Shown: in pieces, positions 18,955-27,900 of the stretch
Layout: the number at the start of each line of letters is the position of its first letter
How positions within the stretch are numbered: position 1 is the first letter of the stretch
Assembly: GCA_966211965.1 (NCBI GenBank)
Contig: CBIHON010000003.1
Span: 167,844-231,843 of the forward strand
Direction of reading: 5' to 3'
From: CBIHON01 sp966211965
Lineage (GTDB): Bacteria > Pseudomonadota > Gammaproteobacteria > Burkholderiales > Burkholderiaceae_D
Length of the DNA stretch: 64,000 bases
Translations under genes and position numbers: made by a program
The notes under the pieces: model-generated
What the model was told of the DNA's origin: nothing
What the model saw: the letters and a program-made list of their open reading frames with translations, nothing else
Databases searched by the model: none

Positions 18955-20738
18955 TCGGTCACCTCGGGAGTGAAGTGGTGTGCCAATGCCGCGGCCAGTT
19001 CGCTCTTGAGCTGGTTTTCGGTTTCTTCGATTTCACCCAGCAGGATTTTGTATTTCTCCAGCAGCACGTCGGGGTCGTGGCTTTCTTCTTCCGGCGCGTT
19101 GGGGTTTTTGATGTCGAGGTTGAAGATGGGCCAGTAGATGCGGTCGCCTGCGGCTTGGGCATCGCGGGTTTGCAGGCGCAAGGGCTCGGCCTTGGCGCGC
19201 AGTTCGGCAATCCGGGTCTCGATCTTCTCGCGGTAAGCGGCGTCGGCCGTGCCGACGAGGCTCTTGCGCAAATCGGCGGCTTCGCCTTCCAGCGCGGCAG
19301 CCTGGTTGTTCAGGTCTTCGGCGCGCTGCCAGTGCGGTTGCGCGGCCGCTTCGGCTTGTTCGCGTTTGGCCTTGAAATCCACCTTCCAGGCGAATTCGTT
19401 TTCCACGCGATCGGCAAAGTCATTGGCTTCGTCGCCCCACCATTCCTGTTCGGGTTTGAACTCTTCCAGACGGATGGGTTTGGTTTTGGAATAGCTCTTG
19501 TAACCCGCCGGGTAGGGATGCTCGTAGAACCAGATGGTGTCGGTGTGGAAATGCTCGGTGCCATCGTTCACCGTCGCGCCCTTGGTGAAGAACAGCAGGT
19601 TGGTTTTGATGGTGGTGTACGGTGCAAACACGCCTTTGGGCAGGCGGACAATAGTGTGCAACTTGCACTGCTGCATCAGGCGTTCTTTGATTGCAGCCTT
19701 GATGCCATCGCCAAAGAGAAAGCCATCGGGTAACACAACGGCGGCGCGCCCACCTTTTTCCAGTAGCTTGACTATTAATTGCATAAACAGGTCAGCGGTT
19801 TCTTTCGTTGGGTGGTGATAGCCGGCCCCCACACTGTCGTCTTCATAGCCGCCAAATGGCGGGTTAGTGACGATGCACTGGACCTGCTGGTCGGCACGCC
19901 AATCGTTCCATCCCACGCTTAGGGTATTGCCGCGCTTGATCTGACTAGGTACATCAATGCCGTGCAGCAGCATGTTGGTGGTGCACAGCAGATGTGGCAA
20001 CGGCTTTTTCTCGATGCCACCAATCAGAGTTTCGATGGCGCGCTTGTGCTCGGGACGTGGTGATTCCATTCTGTCGATTTCATGACGGAAATGATCAATC
20101 ACTGCAGTGAGAAAACCACCTGTCCCACAGGCAGGATCTAGTACTTTTTCATTTCTTTGCAAACTTGGATTGACGCGATTGACCATGAAGGCGGTGATGG
20201 CGCGTGGGGTGTAGAACTCGCCTGCGTTACCTGCACCGCGCAAGTCATTGAGCAGTTGTTCGTACACATCGCCTAAGTTGGCGCGGGTCTTGAAGTCGTG
20301 GAAGTTGATGGCGTCTTCCAACTTCTCGATTACGGCGAGCATTTGCGTGCCGCTTTTCATGTGGTTGTTGGCGTCTTCAAAAACACTGCGGATGACCCTG
20401 TGTCGGTCACTTTGGCTGGCATCCAAGCTTTTGAGTTCGGGGAACAACTTGTTGTTGACGAAGTCGATGATGGCGCTGGGTGCTATCTGCGGTTGCTTTT
20501 TGCCATCTTTGCTTGGCACATAGGCTGCCCAGTTTCGCCAACGAAAGTCCTCTGGCAATGGAGATTTGTATTTCTTGCCTTGATCCTTGGCGTCGTCTTC
20601 CCACTCTTCTTCGCGCTGGTCGAAAACTTTAAGGAAGAGCATCCAGGTGAGCTGGCCCAGGCGCTGGGCGTCGCCATCGACGCCGTCGTCCTTGCGCATG
20701 ATGTCCTGAATGGACTTGATGGTGCTGCTGAGATTCAT
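18951..20738 (-). CDS. hsdM: Type I restriction-modification methyltransferase HsdM
   Basis: 595 residues. An N-terminal HsdM helical domain (SIQDIMRKDDGVDGDAQRLG) is followed by an N6-adenine methyltransferase with SAM motif DPACGTGGF (about residue 201) and catalytic NPPF (about 292). A long C-terminal coiled region follows (EDLNNQAAALEGEAADLRKS). It methylates adenine in the HsdS target and is needed for both modification and restriction. It lies second in the operon after hsdR. Confidence 0.95.
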   Translation of the reverse strand: MNLSSTIKSIQDIMRKDDGVDGDAQRLGQLTWMLFLKVFDQREEEWEDDAKDQGKKYKSPLPEDFRWRNWAAYVPSKDGKKQPQIAPSAIIDFVNNKLFPELKSLDASQSDRHRVIRSVFEDANNHMKSGTQMLAVIEKLEDAINFHDFKTRANLGDVYEQLLNDLRGAGNAGEFYTPRAITAFMVNRVNPSLQRNEKVLDPACGTGGFLTAVIDHFRHEIDRMESPRPEHKRAIETLIGGIEKKPLPHLLCTTNMLLHGIDVPSQIKRGNTLSVGWNDWRADQQVQCIVTNPPFGGYEDDSVGAGYHHPTKETADLFMQLIVKLLEKGGRAAVVLPDGFLFGDGIKAAIKERLMQQCKLHTIVRLPKGVFAPYTTIKTNLLFFTKGATVNDGTEHFHTDTIWFYEHPYPAGYKSYSKTKPIRLEEFKPEQEWWGDEANDFADRVENEFAWKVDFKAKREQAEAAAQPHWQRAEDLNNQAAALEGEAADLRKSLVGTADAAYREKIETRIAELRAKAEPLRLQTRDAQAAGDRIYWPIFNLDIKNPNAPEEESHDPDVLLEKYKILLGEIEETENQLKSELAAALAHHFTPEVTE

Positions 20739-20775
20739 CGTGTTGAATTTTTATCATTCGGCCTGGCACTGTGGC

Positions 20776-23211
20776 TCAGGCTTGTTTCTGTTCTGGGGTG
20801 TCGTAGAGTGCTTGTTCGAGCTCGTGCACGGCTTGTGCGTATTGCTCGACGCTGCCAAAGATGCCGCGCCGGATTTGCGTTTTACTGCCGAACTGGTCGA
20901 AGGGCGGCAGTTCCAGCACCTTGGTGTCTTCGATGTCTTGCACGCCGTGGTCGGCAAACTTGTCGAGCAGGGCTTCGAGCACCGCGCGAGCTTGCTCGCC
21001 GTATTTGCCGAACACGTCGCGCTTCTTGACGTTGTTGGCGCGCTCGCGGCGGGTGAGCGGCTTCTGGTCGAACGCGACATGGGCGACCAGATCGAAGGCA
21101 TCCAGCTCGCTGCCATTGGCCACGGCCTGTTGCAGTATCTCCAGCGGCACGCCGTGTTCGGCCAGTTCTTGCAGAACGGCTTGTTTGCGTTCAGCACTGT
21201 TCCAGCGACGCAAGAAGCCGGTCATGCTGCCAAACTCGGCTTGCAAGGCCTTCTTGATATCGTCTTTGAGCAGGACGCGATAGTCCTCGGTGATGAGTTT
21301 GCCGTCGGTATCGAGGTACTGCGAGCGTTCAACGGCCACGCGCACGTTCACGTCGTCAATCACGTACTTGATGCGGCTTTCGCCACCACCGCCACCCGTG
21401 TTGCCACCGGGTTGAGTGTCATCGTCGTCAGTCGGGCCAGGACCATACGGTGGTGGCTCGGACTCGTCAACGCCAGGCGGATTGATGTCTTCCGGTGGCA
21501 CGACCGGGTCGTAGGGTTCGGGCTCGTAGATCACTACGGGCTCGCCATCGAAATCCGGATCAGCGAATAGGCGCGTCGCGCCTTTGAAGTCCATGATGGT
21601 GAAGTAGAGCTTCTGGTAGTCTTCGCGCAGACGGGTGCCCCGGCCGATGATCTGCTTGAACTCGGTCATCGAGTTGATACTCTGGTCCAGCACGATGAGC
21701 TTGCAGGTCTTGGCATCGACACCGGTCGTGAGCAGTTTGGAGGTGGTGGCAATGACGGGATAAGGCTCGTCGTTGTCGATGAAGTAGGAGAGCTGGGCCT
21801 TGCCTTCGTTGTCGTCGCCGGTGATGCGCATCACGTAACGGCGGTTGCTGGCGGCGGCCGGGATCAGCTTGACCAGCTCTTGCCGCATACGCTCGGCGTG
21901 ATCCTGATCATCACAAAATACGATGGTCTTTGCCATCGGGTCGGTGGCTTTAAGATATTCCCACACCTTGCGGGCGACGAGTCTGGTGCGCTTTTCCAGC
22001 ACCAAATTGCGGTCGAAGTCCTTGGTGTTGTATTGGCGCTGCTCGATGGGCTGACCGAGCTTGTCGACTTTGCCTTTCTCGGGGGTATAGCCCACGGCGT
22101 CGACATCGGTGGCGATGCGGATGACCTTGTAGGGGGCGAGAAAACCATCTTCGATTCCCTGCTTGAGCGAGTAGGTGTAAACCGGGTCGCCAAAGTAAGT
22201 GGTGTTGCTGGCGTCTTTGGTTTCTTTGGGCGTGGCGGTCAGGCCGAGATGGGTGGCGCTGCTGAAGTAATCGAGCACGTCGCGCCAGGCGGAATCCTCT
22301 GCGGCGCTGCCACGATGGCATTCGTCAATCACGACAAGATCAAAGAAGTCTGTCGGGAACTGGCGATAAATCTGCTTCCATTCTTCCTTGCCCGTGACGG
22401 CTTGGTACAACGCCAGATAGATCTCGTAGTTCTTTTTGACTTCGCGGTTGGTGACCTTGTGCATCACTTCGCCAAACGGGGCGAAGTCCTGCTGCATGGT
22501 CTGATCGACGAGGATGTTTCTGTCGGCCAAAAACAAAATGCGTTTTTTGGCCTTGGCCTTCCACATGCGCCAGATGATCTGGAATGCGGTGTAGGTTTTG
22601 CCGGTGCCGGTGGCCATGACCAGCAACACGCGTTGCTGGCCTTTGGCGATGGCTTCGACGGCGCGGTTAATGGCGACGCGCTGGTAGTAGCGTGGTTCGC
22701 GGCCGCTGCCATCCGTATAGAAGGGTTGCTCGATAAGTTTGACGGCTTCTGGCGCGGTCAGTCCTTTCCATTGCTGGTACAGGGGCCACAGATCATCCAG
22801 GGAGGGAAAATCGTTGAGCTGGAGTTCTCGTTCCACCGGTTGGGTGATGCCGGTGCGGTCGTGAATCAAAAAGCCATCGCCATTGCTGCTGATGGCAAAT
22901 GGGGCGTCCAGCATTTCGGCATAGGCCAAGGCTTGCTGCATGCCATGACCAACAGAGAATTTGGCTTGCTTGGCCTCGACAATCGCAATCGGCACGTTGG
23001 GCCGAGCGTACAGCACGAAATCAGCGCGCTTGGGACCGCCCTTGGCTTCGGGATTACGAATGCGCGAGGCGAGCTTGCCGCGCACCATCACACGGCCGTC
23101 GGTGAGGTTCACCTCCTCATGAAACTGATTCTGCTGCCAACCGGCTTGTTGGATGGCGGGTGTGATGAATTTGGTGCAGATGTCGCGCTCGCTGAGCTGA
23201 TATTTGTCCAT
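20776..23211 (-). CDS. hsdR: Type I restriction endonuclease HsdR (EcoEI-like)
   Basis: 811 residues from ATG 23211. An N-terminal nuclease domain contains PEAKGGPKRADFVLYARP and AIVEAKQAK (D...ExK). A superfamily 2 translocase follows with MATGTGKT (about residue 200) and DECHRG (about 294), then an EcoEI-type C-terminal domain. A low-complexity Pro/Asp/Gly linker lies near residues 610-650. The chosen start has AGGGGAG seven to eight bases upstream, inside the end of the HTH gene. A longer frame back to 23250 is possible but overlaps that gene. Restricts unmodified DNA together with HsdM and HsdS. Confidence 0.93.
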   Translation of the reverse strand: MDKYQLSERDICTKFITPAIQQAGWQQNQFHEEVNLTDGRVMVRGKLASRIRNPEAKGGPKRADFVLYARPNVPIAIVEAKQAKFSVGHGMQQALAYAEMLDAPFAISSNGDGFLIHDRTGITQPVERELQLNDFPSLDDLWPLYQQWKGLTAPEAVKLIEQPFYTDGSGREPRYYQRVAINRAVEAIAKGQQRVLLVMATGTGKTYTAFQIIWRMWKAKAKKRILFLADRNILVDQTMQQDFAPFGEVMHKVTNREVKKNYEIYLALYQAVTGKEEWKQIYRQFPTDFFDLVVIDECHRGSAAEDSAWRDVLDYFSSATHLGLTATPKETKDASNTTYFGDPVYTYSLKQGIEDGFLAPYKVIRIATDVDAVGYTPEKGKVDKLGQPIEQRQYNTKDFDRNLVLEKRTRLVARKVWEYLKATDPMAKTIVFCDDQDHAERMRQELVKLIPAAASNRRYVMRITGDDNEGKAQLSYFIDNDEPYPVIATTSKLLTTGVDAKTCKLIVLDQSINSMTEFKQIIGRGTRLREDYQKLYFTIMDFKGATRLFADPDFDGEPVVIYEPEPYDPVVPPEDINPPGVDESEPPPYGPGPTDDDDTQPGGNTGGGGGESRIKYVIDDVNVRVAVERSQYLDTDGKLITEDYRVLLKDDIKKALQAEFGSMTGFLRRWNSAERKQAVLQELAEHGVPLEILQQAVANGSELDAFDLVAHVAFDQKPLTRRERANNVKKRDVFGKYGEQARAVLEALLDKFADHGVQDIEDTKVLELPPFDQFGSKTQIRRGIFGSVEQYAQAVHELEQALYDTPEQKQA

Positions 23212-23212
23212 G

Positions 23213-23422
23213 TTAGAGCGCTCCCCTGTTAGCTCGGCCATGTTCTTCATCCGCGCCGCCAGCGCGCACCCATTCGTCGATCTCGGACAACTGGAACTTC
23301 CACAGCTGCCCGATCTTGTGCGCGGGCAGGCCCTTGCGCTCTCGCCAGCGGTAGACGGTGTCCTTCACAACGCCCAGATGCTGGGCGACTTGCTCGGCGG
23401 TGCCCCATGGTTCGGCGTTCAT
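23213..23422 (-). CDS. Small helix-turn-helix (excisionase/MerR-like) protein
   Basis: 69 residues. The fold is the DNA-binding domain seen in excisionase-type and MerR-like regulators: WGTAEQVAQHLGVVKDTVYRWRE, then the wing IGQLWKFQLSEIDEWV. It is the first gene of the restriction operon and ends one base before the hsdR start, so it is probably co-transcribed. A control role for the operon, delaying restriction until modification is established, is an inference by analogy. Confidence 0.85.
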   Translation of the reverse strand: MNAEPWGTAEQVAQHLGVVKDTVYRWRERKGLPAHKIGQLWKFQLSEIDEWVRAGGADEEHGRANRGAL

Positions 23423-23590
23423 GGCATTGGCGTTCAGGTTGTTGCCTTAAAGTCGTCTTAAATCGGCGCAAGTCTAACAGAACGCCATTTCAACGGCTAT
23501 CGGACTTGTCCAGATGGGAGAGGTCCATGTTGGCCGTTTTGCCTGATTTGTGAGGAGTACGCTTGCGGCCGAAAGCGTAAGCCACGTCTT

Positions 23591-23959
23591 CTAAATCAAG
23601 GCCGCCGCAGCCGCACCCGCGATCGCCAAGCATCCGACCCAACCCGGATTGCGCCCGCCCGAGATCAGAAAATTGGCCGCACCGAACAGCAGGAAGGCGA
23701 AGCCGGTGATGCCCAGCACCGCCGATTGCAGCTCTTTCATCGGCAGGTTCAGGCATAGCAGAATCGCCGCCATCGCGAACCAGCTTATCGTCCCGATATG
23801 CCAGCACGCGCGCAGGAAGCGCCGTTGCACCAGGTTCAGCATTTTGGCATCGCATTTCGCCAGCAGCGGCTGCAGGATTTTGCGTTCTCCCAGCCAGGAA
23901 TGCCCCACGCCCGTGAACACCATCAAGGCCGCGGTCAAGATGATCCATCCGTTATTCAT
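23591..23959 (-). CDS. Small membrane protein, function unknown
   Basis: 122 residues with about four hydrophobic segments (NGWIILTAALMVFTGVG; CWHIGTISWFAMAAILLCL; AVLGITGFAFLLFGAANFL; CLAIAGAAAAALI). The start at 23959 has GGAGA seven bases upstream; a longer frame upstream would run into the operator palindromes. It is divergent from the TetR gene, and the two share matching palindromes, so it is most likely the regulator's target. I do not recognise the family. A transport or detoxification role would be a guess. Confidence 0.75.
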   Translation of the reverse strand: MNNGWIILTAALMVFTGVGHSWLGERKILQPLLAKCDAKMLNLVQRRFLRACWHIGTISWFAMAAILLCLNLPMKELQSAVLGITGFAFLLFGAANFLISGGRNPGWVGCLAIAGAAAAALI

Positions 23960-23967
23960 GTCATTCT

Positions 23968-24029
23968 CCATACCTTTTGGTATGGGTAGTCTTGCAGGAA
24001 GGCTTGCGCTTGTCAATACCTTGCGGTAT
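23968..24029. promoter_or_regulatory. Paired TetR operators, TACC-N4-GGTA
   Basis: CCATACC-tttt-GGTATGG (23968-23985) and ATACC-ttgc-GGTAT (24016-24029) share the half-site ATACC with a four-base spacer. Their centres are 46 bp apart. One lies against the start of the membrane-protein gene and the other 10 bp before the TetR ATG, as expected for mutual repression of a divergent pair. Confidence 0.75.
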
Positions 24030-24038
24030 GGTGGCCGG

Positions 24039-24572
24039 ATGGATGAAAAATTGAATCGTCAAAATTGGCTGAATGCCGGCCTCCAGGCGCTCGCCGAGGA
24101 AGGTCCGGAAGGCTTGCGCATCATGCCCATCGCACAAAAACTGGGCGTAACCAAGGGCAGCTTCTATTGGCATTTCCGCAACCACGAGCAATACCAGAAG
24201 GCGTTGCTGGAAGAATGGGAGCAGGGACATACCCACCAGATCATCCGCCATGTGGAAGCGGTCGGCGGAGACCCCATGAGCAAGCTGCGCAATTTGTTCC
24301 ACATTACGACCGGCGCAGATGCCCGGCTGGCGCAAGCCATACGGAACTGGTCGCACAGCAATCCAAAGGTGCGCGAGGCGCAGGAGCGGGTGGACCGCGA
24401 CCGGATTGCTTACGTGGCGGCATTGTTGCGGCCCTTGGGATGGAGCGAGGAAAAAGCGAAAGCCCTGGCGCGCTGGTTGTATTGCGGGCTGATCGGGCAT
24501 TTCAGCATGGGCGGGCCGCGCATTACTGCTGAAGAAGCCGAGGTGATTCTGGAGGCAGTCACCCCAAGGTAG
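24039..24572 (+). CDS. TetR/AcrR family transcriptional regulator
   Basis: 177 residues from ATG 24039. The N-terminal HTH runs through LNAGLQALAEEGPEGLRIMP and IAQKLGVTKGSFYWHFRNHE, which is the classic TetR recognition helix. The C-terminal ligand domain is all-helical (PLGWSEEKAKALARWLYCGL). The frame is open far upstream, but only this start places the operators outside the coding region. It probably represses itself and the divergent membrane protein; the inducer is unknown. Confidence 0.9.
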   Translation: MDEKLNRQNWLNAGLQALAEEGPEGLRIMPIAQKLGVTKGSFYWHFRNHEQYQKALLEEWEQGHTHQIIRHVEAVGGDPMSKLRNLFHITTGADARLAQAIRNWSHSNPKVREAQERVDRDRIAYVAALLRPLGWSEEKAKALARWLYCGLIGHFSMGGPRITAEEAEVILEAVTPR

Positions 24573-24936
24573 CGTACGCTTTTTTCATCCGCATGCAGAG
24601 CACGGAACCGGGCCGCCGAGCCTTGGAAACGGCGCTGCCTGCAGTATCGTAGGGTGGGTGCAACCCACCATGACCAACACCGCATGTAGTCGGTTTCTTC
24701 TCCATCCACGGACTGCATAAATCTGTGCAATTTGCTGAGGGAAGTGCCTTACGCACAACACCAATTGGGCAAAATAAGACAGCGGGAAGGGCAATTGCGG
24801 CGGACGATTGACACGGCTTCATGCGTTCCGCTAGAGTCGGCATAGACGTTCCAGGTAGAAACTATTTCTTCCGAATTGCGGCCCTCCTGTGTGAGCGTGA
24901 TGCGCACTGCGGCTCGATTTTTTGCAAAGGAATCCG
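24573..24936. other. Intergenic region with a short GC palindrome
   Basis: 364 bp without a convincing gene. It contains GGTGGGTGCAACCCACC (24653-24669), a small hairpin of a kind commonly dispersed in proteobacterial genomes. Shortly before 24937 there is AAGGA (24927-24931), the ribosome site for the next gene. Confidence 0.45.
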
Positions 24937-27900
24937 ATGAATTCCATCAACGCAAGGATGCCGCAGTTTGCCGGGCATCTCATCCAAGAGCGGTCTGACC
25001 TCACTCCACAAAGATGCTCCACCCACATGCGTCGAGCCGTTCTCTCTGCTTGTTTTTGCATTGGGGTGCTGGGCGGTTTCGGTGCCTCGCCGGCTGCTGC
25101 GGCTACGCTGATTTCCATCACCGGTGGCGCCGATGCCGGGCCGGTTGTCCAGGCCGATCCCGGTTTCAACAACCTGCGCAATGCGCTCTTCGTCAATGCC
25201 TCGACCAGTACCAACAAGACCAGCGTGGTGCGCCTGATCAACCTTAGCAATCAGGCCGGCGCAATCACAGGAACCGCCTATGACGAAACCGGCAACGCGG
25301 TCGGCACCGCCAATGCCGCACTCGGCACCGCGGCGGCCTATCAGACGCTGAGCTTCACCTCGGCGCAACTGGAAGCCGCGCTCGGCTATTCACCGTCTTC
25401 CCCGACGGCCAAGTACCGCATCGTTTTCAACGCTAATCTGCCCAGCGTCGAACTCATCAATTTCATCAAGGATGTCGCGACCGGCAACCTGATTCTCGGG
25501 CAGTCGCAGATCGATAATCGTCCAGCTGCAACGGCAAGCACGTCGACGCGCAACATGCTGCTTGAGAATGCTTCGACCAGCGGCAACAAGACCAGCGTGG
25601 TGCGCTTGATCAACCTGAGCAGCCAGAGCGGCGCCATCACCGCCACTGCCTATGACGAGGCAGGCAATTTGGTGGGGACGGCCAACGCCTCGCTCGGCAT
25701 GCTCGGCGCGCAGCAAATGCTGACGTTTACCTCTGCGCAGTTGGAAAGCGCGCTCGGCTTTACCCCTTCGTCCGGCACCGCGAAATACCGCATCGTGTTT
25801 ACCGGTGCCTTGCCGAGTTTTGAAGTGATCAATTACGTCAAGGATTCCGCCACCGGCAATCTCACGCTCGGCCAAGCGCAGACCGATAATCGTACCGCCG
25901 GCAGCGCTGCCTCCTCGGTGCGCAATGCGCTGTTCGTCAATGCCTCGACCAGCGGCAACAAGACCAGTGTGCTGCGCCTGATCAACCCCGGCAGCGCCGG
26001 CGGCAACCTTACCGCCACGGCATATGACGAGGCCGGCAACAGCGTCGGCAGCGCCAATGCCGCGCTGGGGACGATTGCCGCGCGCCAGATGCTGACGTTC
26101 ACCTCGGCCCAACTCGAAGCCGCAATCGGTTATACGCCGGCCTCCGATACTGCCAAGTACCGGATCGTCTTCAGCGCCAATCTACCGGAGCTGGAACTGC
26201 TCAATTTCATCAAAGACAACGCCAGCGGCAACCTGACCCTTGGCCAGGCGCAGATCGACGACAGCAGCGTGGTCGGCGCCTCGGCTTCAAGCCGTGATGC
26301 TCTGTATGTCAATCCCTCCATCGGCAGCAAGACCAGCGTGGTGCGGCTGATCAATCCGGGCAGCCAAAGCGGCAGCATCAGCGCCACCGCCTACAGCGAA
26401 GCCGGCAGCACGGTGGGCACGGTCAATGCGGCGCTGGGCAGCATCGCCGCGCGCCAGATGCTGAGCTTTACTTCGGCCCAGTTGGAAGCGGCAATCGGCT
26501 ATACGCCCGAATCCGACGCCGCCAGATACCGGATCGCCTTCAATGCCAATCTGCCGGCTTTCGAGCTGATCAATTTCGTCAAGGATACGGCCAGCGGCAC
26601 GCTCACCCTGGCGCAGATGCAGACCGACGTCGCGCCGCCTCTTACGACTGCAGCCCCGGCGTTGTCTGCCACGCCCGGCGATACCACGGCGTCGGTGAAC
26701 GTGACGATCAACCAGAACGGCACGGGTTATTACCTGGTGCTGCCGGCGGCATCGGCCGCGCCCAGTGTTGCCGCAGTGAGCGCGGGAACCCCGGTGGCGA
26801 TGAGCGCCGGCACGCCGGCCGTCATCAGCTTGACCGGGCTGTCGCCAAGCACAGCCTATGTTTTGTATTTCGTCGCGAAGAATACCGCAGGCAATTACCA
26901 AGGCACCCTCGGTTCGGTGGCGATCACCACCAGCGCTGCTTCCTCGGCGGCCATCGATGGCGCGTCCTGGATCGACTTGAGCGACGTCAATGCCGCCGGG
27001 ACCTATCCGCTGGCGCTGGCGGCACAGCCGACGGGCAACGTCACCGTCAGCTTGAGCGGCGACGCCCAGGTCGATGTCAGCCCGACCTCCATCACCTTCA
27101 CGCCGCAAGACTGGAACCAGCCGCGCACCGTGACCGTCAGCGCCAAGAGCGACAATGTAAGCGAGGGCCAGCATACCGCGACGGTCAACCATGCCATCGT
27201 GTCCGGCAGCGGCACGCTGACCGCCGATGCCAAATCGGTGCTGCTGAGCGACGAGATCGAGGGCCTGAGCGAGGCGCAGCGCACTATGCCGACCTATTCC
27301 GCCAGTTCCGCCGCCTCTTTCGGCGACCTGATCGTCGCGGTCGGCGACGCGTCGAACGCCAGCCTGGATGCGGTCAAGACCTCGCCCTTCAATCCGGTGT
27401 CGGCCTTGCAGCAAAAGCTCAACGAGATTTTCGGGAACGGCTATGTCACTGCCGAAATGACCTTGAGCAGTCCGCCGACTTTCACGATCACGTTCAACCA
27501 TGCGCCGCTCGGACGTTCCGGACGCGAGGTCAACGGTTCGTTGAGCGCGGCGGTCGACAAGAACAACAACCAGGTGACGTTGAGCTTCCAGAATTTGAGC
27601 GTTACGTCGCCGGCCGATGCGAACACCGGCGCCGAGGCCACCCAGACCACGTTCAACGGCAGCATCGTGCTGACCGGCACCGGCAGCGGTACGCCCAGTT
27701 CCATCGTCGCCAATGTCAGCATCAGCAACACCAAGGGCCAATCATCGACGCTGGTGACGGTGAATAATTTCTCGGTGTCCTTTGTCTCGCTCGGCAACAT
27801 GGTTCTCAACGGTGAAGCGACCGTCACTACCAGCAAGGGCACGGTAACGATCTCGCTGCTGTCCCTGACCATCAACCGCGACACGCAATATCCGACCAGC

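Noticed and set aside
20776..23250. hsdR starting at 23250
   Set aside because: This would overlap the HTH gene by 38 bases; ATG 23211 has a good ribosome site and follows the HTH stop by one base.
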